From Drosophila miranda (Eukaryota; Arthropoda; Insecta; Diptera; Drosophilidae), in contig NW_022881603.1 of assembly GCF_003369915.1 (NCBI RefSeq), forward strand, positions 28,269,522-28,333,521: a stretch of 64,000 nucleotides of DNA, in the 5' to 3' direction. Numbering within the stretch: position 1 is the stretch's first letter; every line of letters begins with the position of its first letter. The position numbers and the translations under genes were made by a program. Shown here in pieces: positions 56,387-64,000 of this stretch. The notes under the pieces are model-generated. The model was not told the DNA's origin and made no database searches. It saw nothing but the letters and a program-made list of their open reading frames with translations.

Positions 56387-56648
56387 TTAGTCAAAACGCC
56401 TTTCAGAAGAGGAAGAGTCGTAGTCGCCGTGATTTGCTTTTCGCATGCGTTCACGCACTCGCATGCTCTCGTAACGCCGGCTATCAACGGATTGCTTGGA
56501 CAGCACAAAAGCGTACACTCCACCAGCGGTCAGAATTCCCCTAATCAGACAAGAGTTTAATTTAGAATTGCCCGAGACTTTAATAAATTACACAATTTTT
56601 TTCTACAAACCAACAAACAGCAATTCGTCCAGCGTTTCCTAACGTCAT
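56387..56648 (-). CDS. 63-residue single-pass protein upstream of Tim10
   Basis: Two exons: 56648-56611 and 56540-56387, joined across a 70-bp intron with a GTTTGT donor and TTAG acceptor. The product starts MTLGNAGRIAVCWGILTAGG, which forms a membrane helix, then runs into a charged tail (RRYESMRVRERMRKANHG) ending in Ser/Arg residues. The composition resembles small mitochondrial inner-membrane proteins. I recall a small gene annotated with Tim10 in D. melanogaster as a dicistron, but not with certainty. The exon structure is my own prediction from splice signals. Confidence 0.65.
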
Positions 56649-56653
56649 ACCTA

Positions 56654-56661
56654 TATCGATA
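56654..56661. promoter_or_regulatory. DRE (TATCGATA) between divergent genes
   Basis: A perfect DRE/DREF site sits 6 bp from the ATG of the Tim10-upstream ORF (minus strand) and about 120 bp before the wash start (plus strand). A near match (AATCGATA) follows at about 56708. This pattern suggests a shared housekeeping promoter for the divergent pair. Confidence 0.6.
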
Positions 56662-56781
56662 GTTTTGGCCGATAATATATTTGTAGGCTGATAGGACGTT
56701 CCGCGGTAATCGATAGTCGAAAATTGCTTATCATTGAAGTGCAAAGGGCAATTCAATTATTAAAGTATTATTTATCCTAAA

Positions 56782-58140
56782 GTGTACGCCAACACCTACC
56801 TACAAAGCGCCTACCACGTTGCGATAGTACCGACAGATCTACATCATGAGGCGACTATAATCAAAGCAGCCCAGTCTCTGGATTGCCTACACAAAACAAT
56901 AAATTCTATTTTCGACCGGATTGATGCCAGACTCGAAAGAAATGGTGCCAAGGTCCAGGACATAAACAGACGTGTGAGGCGGGCGCAGGCGAAAATAGAT
57001 GCACTGGTCGGGTGCAAACGAGCCATTCAAATATTCGCTCCGGCCCGATTTCCTGCCGGCGACGTGCTGGTCAGCATTGCTTCCACCTTTCCACAGGTGG
57101 CTGGCAAACTAATGGAAGAGAATCACGAAAATGCACACTGTCGACAGCAAGAGACGGCATCAGTGGCAGATGATGATCCTATTTCCTTTCATGTGCGAAC
57201 CGAGCAGGAACATGAAGCCCCGTTGGTCGCCGAGAGAAAGATGACTAATCGGACTTCCGGCTTGGGTGGTCTTCCCTTGACTGGCGTAAAATCGGTCCCA
57301 TCATTGATGCGTTTCAACACCAACGAGTTTGCTTACGGTGATGATTTGAATGCTTGGAAGCGTTCTCTTCCCCCGCAGAGGACAAGACGTACAGCCAGCC
57401 AAGCCAAGATAACGACGGAGAACCTACTAGCCCCGGCTCCGCATTCACTGGCTTATGGCACCACAAAGTTGGCGACTCCCGCCGGGGATTTGCGATACAA
57501 TCCAGCCGCTTTGGCTGCCCCAGCCATCGATGTGCCCTTGGATTTGCCCGACCTTCCTGGCATACCCAACGACTTGCAATATGAGCCTGTAGAAGAGAAT
57601 ACGCCCATTGCTCCGTCCCAGCAGTTTGGAGAGTTGCCAGAATTACCCGGATTGGAGGTGGAGGAACGTACCACGTACCAGTGCCAGATAAGAAGACAGT
57701 ACGAAGATCAGTTGGATCAGTTCCTGTATCGACGCCACCACCGCCACCGCCTCCACCACCACCGCCACCACCACCCCCGACTCCTAAAAATGTGGTCACG
57801 CATCCACCCCTTCCTACCCGAGGTCCCATCAAACCCCTTTCTCCTTCTCGTGAAACTCCCCTTATCATGCCACCCCCTCCCCGCTGACCCACGATCAGAG
57901 CTTATGGCTGCCATACGGAATGCTGGAGGAGCACTTGGCGGACGTCTCCACTCGGCTGCGGCTGCACCCCTCGATGTGGTGGACACGACGAGATCCAAAG
58001 CAGGAACCAGTGCCACTGGTGATCTTATGGCGGATCTCTTAAATTTAATTTTTGGCAATGCCCGAGCAATCATGAAAATTAGTAAAGTTTTAAATTTTAA
58101 TAAAATACAAAAATATAACCCTTCAAGGGTATACAAATGA
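56782..58140 (+). pseudogene. wash: wash (WASH complex subunit 1), decayed
   Basis: WASH activates Arp2/3 on endosomes through a C-terminal VCA region. The N-terminal WAHD1 domain is clear (VAIVPTDLHHEATIIKAAQ, RRVRRAQAKIDALVG). Three defects are visible. (1) The expected start codon reads GTG at 56782, and no in-frame ATG lies upstream. (2) From about 57677 to 57885 the sequence is out of frame: the proline-rich tract is read as His/Arg, though the P-run is evident in the adjacent frame (57681-57887), and the original frame returns at DPRSELMAAIRNAG. (3) After GDLMADL the WH2/acidic tail is missing and the frame runs into 3'-UTR-like sequence. Without a VCA region it could not activate Arp2/3. 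Confidence 0.85.
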
Positions 58141-58344
58141 AAGTAGTTTGATTCAGTTCCGAGGTACCACCAGCAGTTTTTTCACCCATCACCATAGACC
58201 ACTTATACGCTATAAAAAAGGGCGCGAATACCCTTACTACGCTCTGACGTTCTTCAACACTTAAAAATCTCACATGGTTCGATAAAAATAACAACAAACA
58301 TATAATTTATAAATAATGCTATAGAGCATTTAGAAACTTTGATA
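58141..58344 (+). other. wash-LTO1 spacer
   Basis: Short AT-rich spacer. It probably holds the promoter and 5' UTR of the LTO1/METTL25-like dicistron. GGCGCGAATACCC near 58221 and the lack of a TATA box are the only points of note. Confidence 0.35.
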
Positions 58345-58761
58345 ATGTCCACTCCGTCACGAGATATCAACGATTTGTTTGATGATATAGTACTTACCGA
58401 AGAGAATCACGCTCGTCTTGGCTACGAAGAAGGCTTGAAGGACGGTAATTCGCAGGGAAACGAGGAGGGCTATAAATTGGGCTACTCGCAGGGCGTTCAG
58501 TTGGGCGAGGAACTTGGCAGAATACTGGGTGAGGTTGTGGCTCAGCAACAATTGCCCCATACGGAGAGGGTGCGACGAACTCTTGACCAGCTGCGGTCCC
58601 TCATTGAAGGATTTCCCCGGAAGAACGAGTCGGAAGCGGACATTATCGGAGCCGTAGAAACCATCCGCAATACTAATCGGCGCCTTCGTGCCCTCTTGGG
58701 TACCAAAGGAACAGCTTCTCCCGAACCATCCCCTGCTAATCGCAAGGATTATAGTTTCTAG
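58345..58761 (+). CDS. LTO1-like protein (Yae1 domain)
   Basis: LTO1 pairs with YAE1 as an adaptor that brings the CIA iron-sulphur machinery to the ribosome-recycling ATPase ABCE1/Rli1 (pixie in flies). The ~138-residue frame from ATG 58345 has the family's deca-GX3 series (GYEEGLKDG, NEEGYKLGYSQG, LGEELGRILGE) at about residues 27-65 and a helical tail. It ends with an Arg/Lys-Asp-Tyr-Ser-Phe tip. An in-frame TTG at 58339 was rejected as start. The stop (58759-58761) is 4 bp from the next ATG on the same strand, a dicistronic layout. Confidence 0.85.
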   Translation: MSTPSRDINDLFDDIVLTEENHARLGYEEGLKDGNSQGNEEGYKLGYSQGVQLGEELGRILGEVVAQQQLPHTERVRRTLDQLRSLIEGFPRKNESEADIIGAVETIRNTNRRLRALLGTKGTASPEPSPANRKDYSF

Positions 58762-59497
58762 CGTAATGGCCAAAGGTGTAACTCAGCTGGAAAAGCGCCT
58801 CGATGCGCTTCTGTTATATCTCCAGCCACATTGGGATTTCCTCAATTGTCATATGGTTAACTACCTAACCGATCAGCACTGGACCAGGTTTCTCCCAGAG
58901 GCAATGCGAAATGAGATCAACAGCAAGAAAGATCTAGATCTGGCCATAGAGAATCTTTTTTGGAGGAAGAAGCGTTCCACCACTGAATTTTCTGAATGGG
59001 AAGATTTTTTAACGAACGCAGAGCACGAACATTTGTCTGAACATCCAGAGCTACTGACAACCGTGGACCAACTTATAGCGGAGCAGGATAAGGCGTCCCA
59101 ACTCAACATCAGGGAATTCATGAGCGCCAAAAAGTGTCATGAGGTACGACAAAGTAAACATTTTTGGTTAAATCTAGACTCATGTCCATCCTTTGTAATC
59201 CTATAACCATCCTATAACAGAGCACTGGACATCAGCATGATTTCTTCATTGTGGATGCCGGTGATGGCAAAGGGTATCTGTCCTCTCGAATGGCGCTCCA
59301 ATATGGGCATCGTGTGCTCGGCATCGATGCCAATGCGGCCAACACGGAAAACGCTTTGAACCTTAATCGCAAACTTCAGGTAACACTCGACTACAAAATA
59401 AATATGTCTTTATTTCATTAGTTTTATACACTTAATATAAGTAGAGTAGAGTTTCCTTTCTCTGCGAACGGCTCACGGCTGGATTGCAGCGCGGTTC

Positions 59498-59764
59498 CTA
59501 GTCGCGCATTTCACCCTCTTCGTCGTCATCCTCCATGCCCTTTATGTAGAGCACATTGTTGCAACGTATCAGCACCTCTCCCAGATTGCCGGTGACAGAG
59601 CCCTCGATGACTTCCTCTGTGTTGGCCAATTGCATGTTCATATAGCCGTCCACGGAGACCAAAAAGCCTTTGTATTCTTGTCCCCATTTGAGTTTCACCA
59701 GCACGGGTTTCCCAGTAAGCCCATTAAGAAATGGCTTGGGGTTGATTGGCATGCCAGCAGACAT
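59498..59764 (-). CDS. SmF: SmF spliceosomal core protein
   Basis: SmF is one of seven Sm proteins that ring the U1, U2, U4 and U5 snRNAs. The intact 88-residue frame runs from [20 protein letters not shown] through Sm1 ([26 protein letters not shown]) and Sm2 ([13 protein letters not shown]) to an acidic tail ([10 protein letters not shown]). It has no intron. It lies on the opposite strand inside an intron of the METTL25-like gene. A DRE at 59888-59895, about 125 bp upstream of the ATG, is a plausible promoter element. Confidence 0.95.
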   Translation of the reverse strand: MSAGMPINPKPFLNGLTGKPVLVKLKWGQEYKGFLVSVDGYMNMQLANTEEVIEGSVTGNLGEVLIRCNNVLYIKGMEDDDEEGEMRD

Positions 59765-59887
59765 TGTGTTTGTTTTATTATTGTGCGGTTTTGGAGTGAA
59801 AACAAGAAAATCTTGTAAAAATGCCGGGTTTTCGCGTGGAAAAGGTGTGAAGAAGCAGAATTAGGGATGAAATATATATTGATCAAT

Positions 59888-59895
59888 TATCGATA
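59888..59895. promoter_or_regulatory. DRE (TATCGATA) upstream of SmF
   Basis: A perfect TATCGATA about 125 bp before the SmF start, within the METTL25-like intron and 87 bp before the helentron. DREs are typical of Drosophila housekeeping genes. Confidence 0.55.
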
Positions 59896-59981
59896 ACATT
59901 TTAAGCTAATTAGTGCTCGAAAATACGCGTTCAGCGGTGCTGTAAAGAGGGAAAATTTGAATTGAAATATTGTTTTTTTTT

Positions 59982-61071
59982 TATACCCGATACTCAAAAT
60001 GAGTATTGGGGTATATTAGATTTGTGGTAAAAGTGGATGTGTGTAACGTCCAGAAGGAATCGTTTCCGACCACATAAAGTATATATATTCTTGAACAGCA
60101 TCAATAGCCGAGTCGATTGAGCCCTGTCTGTCTGTCCGTCCGTCCGTCTGTCCGTCCCCTTCAGCGCCTAGTGCTCAAAGACTATAAGAGCTAGAGCAAC
60201 GTTGTTTTGGATCCAGACTTCTGTGATATGTCACTGCTACAAAAATATTTCAAAACTTCGCCCCGCCCACTTCCGCCCCACAAAGGACGAAAATCTGTGG
60301 CATCCACATTTTTAAAGATACGATAAGACCAAAAACGCAGAATCGTAGAGGATGACTATATGTTCTAGAGTGTAAAATCTCAACCAGATCGTATAATTAT
60401 TATAGCCAGAATCAAGAAAACAATTTCATTCTTTCTCGCTCTGTCTCTCTCTAACACACAGGTTTCATGGTCGGTGTTGCCAATTGCAAAATATGAGTTC
60501 AAGGATCTCAGAACCTATAAGATCCAGAGCAACCAAATTCCACACTCCTGTGATATCGGACCTTGACCATTTTGTGTCCAAATTTCGCCACACCCCCTTT
60601 CGCCCCCGCAAAGGACGAAAATCTGGGGCATCCACAAATCTCAGAGACTATTAAGGCTAGAGTAACCAAATATGGTATCCGCACTTCTGTTAGATCTCAC
60701 TATAAAACGTATATCTCAGAATTTCGCCCCACCCCTTTCCGCCCCCATAAAGGACGAAAATCTGTTGCATCCACAATATTGCAGATTCGAGAAAACTAAA
60801 AACGCAGAATCATACATAATGCCCATATCTATCAGACTGCTGAATCTGGATCAGATCGGATCATTTTTATACCCAAAAGGAACAAATCAATTTGCACTGG
60901 CTACGCAGCGCCCGACGTCACGCTCAGACTGATTTTCTGTCTCTCTCGCACGCACTCTTTGTCGTGTCGTTTAATATTAGCTGCGTCTGCCGGAGGAGAG
61001 CCATACTGACTAAGTATCGGGTATAACTGTAGAGTTGCGGTGTCCGCAGCAACTTACAACGTTCCCCCTCG
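59982..61071 (+). mobile_element. helentron (DINE-1/ISY-like) copy F, opposite orientation
   Basis: The same family in the reverse direction, from TATACCCGATACTCAAAATG to the hairpin and GTTCCCCCTCG. Its microsatellite core (GTCTGTCTGTCCGTCC) lies at 60127-60156. It sits in a T-run in the METTL25-like intron only 11 bp before the exon 3 acceptor (AATTTAG at 61076-61082), so it may replace the branch point or pyrimidine tract. Confidence 0.85.
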
Positions 61072-61939
61072 TTTTAATTTAGCGCGCCTGGAATGGACTT
61101 ACAGAACGCGGGGAACTTCAGAGCCAAGGAATCACACCCAAACGGCGCGGCAAAAAGTCACCAACAAGAAATACAGCGAAGAGTATACCCGTTCTGGAAA
61201 ACTACAAAACGACTGCAAGATTCATAAACACCGAAACTAATTTTGGTAATTTGCTAGCCGAGCACTTCCCGAAACCTTCTTCGACCTGTGGAAATCTGGC
61301 TGCAACCTGCCTACAGGTATTCCATGCTCAGCCCGACTGCCAGATACTGTGCAACATTGGTTGCTGCTACCACTTGCTAAAGGAAAGGTACTCGCAGCAG
61401 GAGTTCTTCGGGAATAAGGCGTTGATGGAGATGCAAACAGACTTTGGATTTCCGCTTAGTCAATATCTCCAGAAGCGTCAGATCAGATTGGGCCGCAATG
61501 CCAGGATGCTGGCGGCTCAGTCCATTGAACGCACTTTGCCAACTTGGTCAGTTTCAAATAGGAAATGGTTTTCGAAAAGTTGATACCAGTTGATTTTGTA
61601 ATTTCAATAAAGTTTAAAACTGTTTAACTTTGTTAAAATATTCAAGTCCATACAAAAATGAAGACACATTATGACTTGCAAGTCCTTTCCGAATGGTGCT
61701 ATAAAATATACTAAGGACTGAATAGATATCAGAAATATCTATGCCTGGAAAAGTACTTAATTAATTTAAATCTGCAGTAAACAAGTATAGCAAAACACTT
61801 GACGTGGGGCTCAAGCAACCATTTGGAAACGACTGCGATAAGATTAACAATAGTACTGACCTACTCGTATCATACAACCTGGTACTTAAGAGCAGAATTA
61901 TAAATGATTGACATTATCGTTATTATTTTTAGCAATAAG

Positions 61940-63256
61940 ATGGCGTTGACCGAGGCTCTCTTCCTAATCGTGGGTGCTTTAAGTGCCGTTTACATATGGT
62001 TCCAGCGCAACCATAGCTACTGGCAGCGCAAAGGCATTCCCTACATACCACCCACACCAATTATCGGCAACACAGAGCCCGCTTTCAAGCTTAAGAACTC
62101 GTTCGGGCTGCATCTGTCGGAGATATAAAGCGATCCTAAGATGCAGGACGAGGCTGTGGTGGGAGTATATGCACTCAACAAGCCCTGCTTGATCATACGC
62201 GACCCGGAGTTGATCAAGTCAGTGATGGTCAAGGACTTTAATCGATTCTACAATCGATACGGTCGTTGTGATCCCCATGGCGATCCTCTTGGATCAAACA
62301 ATCTATTTTTCCTGCCAAAGCAGGTGTCGCTGCTGCGTATACAGTTTTTCACCCAGGAATTCGCTCATATCTTGAGAAGTACGATAAGCCATGTCATGAA
62401 GGAACGAGAGCGTACCGGCTTCGTTCGAAACGTCCTAATCGATGTCCTAGTTGGCCTCCGCAAGGAAGCGGCCGAGGAGCCCTCCAAGCCACACTATGCC
62501 CGCAATTTTGATTTCCTGGTATCCCAGGCCGGTGTATTCTTTACGGCCGGCTTTGAAACCTCGTCTTCAACCATGTCCTTCGCCCTCTATGAACTGTCCA
62601 AAAATTCGCATCTGCAGACCCGCTTGCGCCAGGAGATCAACGAGGCTCTGGTGGAGGGCGGCGGAAATCTCTCCTACGAGAAGATTCAGTCCCTCGAGTA
62701 CCTTGCCATGGTGGTGGATGAGGTGCTTCGCATGTATCCAGTGCTTCCGTTCCTTGACCGCGAATACAACAGCATCAAGGACCAGCCGGACCTGTCCCTA
62801 AAGCCCTACTATGACTTTACGTTCGAGCAAGGTACACCGGTCTTCATACCAATCTACGGATTGCAGCACGATCCGAAGGTAGCTTTAAATATGAAGTTCT
62901 ACATAAATCCGTGATTAGGCAAACTCGATGTATTTTCTTTTATGCAGTACTGGCCAAAACCCGAACCGTTCGATCCGGAGCGCTTTTCTCCAGAGAACCG
63001 AAAATCCATTGTGGCCATGGCCTATCAACCCTTTGGATCCGGTCCCCACAACTGCATTGGGAGCCGCATTGGGCTGCTGCAAACCAAGCTAGGACTGGTA
63101 CACATACTCAAAAATCATTCGGTTAAAATGTGTGCAGACACCATAAAGGAAATGAAATTCGATCCCAAGGGATTCGTCCTGCAGTCCCTGACAGGCATTT
63201 ACCTGGAGATAGTCAACGATCGCCTTTATGAGGAGAGTGCAGCTCGGGTCCACTAA
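61940..63256 (+). pseudogene. CYP6-type cytochrome P450, inactivated
   Basis: Microsomal P450s use NADPH-derived electrons to oxidise lipids, hormones or xenobiotics. The gene has an N-terminal anchor ([20 protein letters not shown]), a PPTP-type hinge, an I-helix (AGFETSSST), the K-helix ExxR (EVLR) and a heme loop ([10 protein letters not shown]). Exon 1 (61940-62878) and exon 2 (62948-63256) are joined in phase 0. A TAA at 62126-62128 ends the frame after 62 codons. Between LFFLPKQ and [10 protein letters not shown] (near 62320) about 80-100 residues expected of the family, from helix C towards helix F, are missing. The motif set and neighbourhood suggest the CYP6 family (perhaps Cyp6t or Cyp6u), not a particular member. 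Confidence 0.85.
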
Positions 63257-64000
63257 ATCGGCTCGAAGTATAGTTTTGACTAGTACGAACTTATTTTTTA
63301 TATACAGAGAGAATGGTATGTGATGTGTGCTAATTATACATAATTCATATAATCATATCATCTGTTAGATGGTTATGTTGTGCTATTGATTGGCGCACGT
63401 GGGATACAAGCGACCTATAGTTGCCTTTAGTAGAAAAACAAAATTAGTATAATATAGTTATCAAATTGCATTTAATCTCTCACTTTGTGTGGTTGTGCGT
63501 TGAACTTGAAAACATGGAAAACTGCGCCACCAATAAATAAATATAATCTATATTTAGTTGAATGCACTTGTAAACGTTTTCGAAACGCTATATTGTTGAT
63601 GGGATTAGGCGAGTATTAGGAAGTACGAAAATAGAGGCGGCTGAGAGCAGGGAATAAGTGAATGAAAAAGCCTATAGAGAGGGAGGATAGATTGAATTGA
63701 TATCTCTATATTGTGGAGAGAGTGTACATACTCGTATGTGTGTAGTCTCATCTGATTTAACCGGCAAGCCGCATGCGTTTCTTATTGCACCGATAGACAC
63801 GCAATTTCCCAATCAAAATGCACTCCAAGATGTGACAGTCTTGGCTTCCCAGTTCAATTTTAAATGACAGAACACGCGAATCTCGGACTTAGTTCTCATT
63901 CAGGTGCTGTTGGCTGCATTGCTCCGGAGCCAAAAAAACTAGGTGAGTCATACATACTATTTATATATATCAGATACCCAAAGGATCACGCACGAGCCTC
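63257..64000. other. 3' flank of the P450, no gene seen
   Basis: AT-rich, with a plausible polyadenylation signal AATAAATAAATATA near 63531 and no open frame of interest to the window end. Confidence 0.4.

Larger units (their letters stand above)
58766..61583 (+). pseudogene. METTL25/RRNAD1-like methyltransferase, truncated
   Basis: Exon 1 (58766-59143) encodes MAKGVTQLEKRLDALLLYLQ to SAKKCHEV. Exon 2 (59221-59379) has a SAM-binding-type motif (FFIVDAGDGKGYLSSR, followed by GIDANAAN). Exon 3 starts at 61083 in the same phase and carries TCGNLAATCLQVF and NIGCCYHLLKERYSQ, both characteristic of the family. Sequence between LLAEHFPK and TCGNLA seems shortened. The frame stops at 61583 after a Ser/Lys-rich tail unlike the family, so the C-terminal exons are missing. 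SmF and a helentron lie in the second intron. Members methylate histidine or RNA targets in other species; the substrate of the fly gene is not certain. Confidence 0.75.

Noticed and set aside
57354-57892. Alternative frames over wash (minus-strand 192 codons, plus-strand 76 codons)
   Set aside because: Shadows of wash; the minus-strand glycine run is the complement of the proline tract.
1-64000. Search for tRNA, rRNA or snRNA genes
   Set aside because: No cloverleaf boxes or other conserved RNA signatures were recognised by eye; a covariance-model scan would be needed to exclude them.

Overview
The window looks like Drosophila nuclear DNA from the obscura group. The evidence is short introns, DINE-1-like helentrons with GACG/GACA cores, and genes with clear Drosophila identity: NC2alpha, stum, eIF3k, Tbp, Tim10, wash and SmF. 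I recall most of these as Muller element C (D. melanogaster 2R) genes. Many are broken, by frameshifts, nonsense codons, a lost start codon or truncation. They sit among nested transposons, a large inverted duplication and a tandem triplication. My best inference is a degenerating neo-Y such as that of D. miranda. A heterochromatic or badly rearranged piece of the homologous autosome is the alternative; the sequence alone cannot settle it.

Layout. 1-5.8 kb: a BEL/Pao-type LTR retroelement remnant (gag and protease only) with an exact 1733-bp internal tandem duplication, joined to a second gag-like zinc-knuckle ORF. 5.9-9.9 kb: an unclassified repeat (element X), two decayed related coding remnants, and helentrons. 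9.9-12.9 kb: an unidentified 210-aa gene, then on the minus strand a tightly packed file of CMC4, a small membrane protein, NDUFAF8 and PIG-M (PIG-M has a 1-bp insertion). 12.96-20.66 kb: an inverted duplication of a hAT element, a housekeeping core promoter and element X. Its right arm carries three helentrons that the left arm lacks. 20.7-27.4 kb: NC2alpha, then non-coding DNA with another helentron and short tandem duplications.

27.4-52.6 kb: stum, eIF3k and Tbp, present as three tandem units. Unit 1 holds stum, eIF3k and a truncated Tbp. Unit 2 is internally deleted and carries a truncated LINE. Unit 3 carries a LINE with target-site duplication, a frameshifted stum 3' half, a second intact eIF3k and the only complete Tbp. 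53.7-63.3 kb: a secreted/GPI-type small protein with an internal TGA, an LRR protein, a Tim10 dicistron, a decayed wash, an LTO1/METTL25-like dicistron with SmF nested in an intron, and a broken CYP6-type P450.

The apparently intact genes are mostly small housekeeping genes: general transcription (NC2alpha, Tbp), translation (eIF3k), mitochondrial biogenesis (CMC4, NDUFAF8, Tim10), splicing (SmF) and LTO1. Most of the decay is in PIG-M, stum, wash, the METTL25-like gene and the P450.
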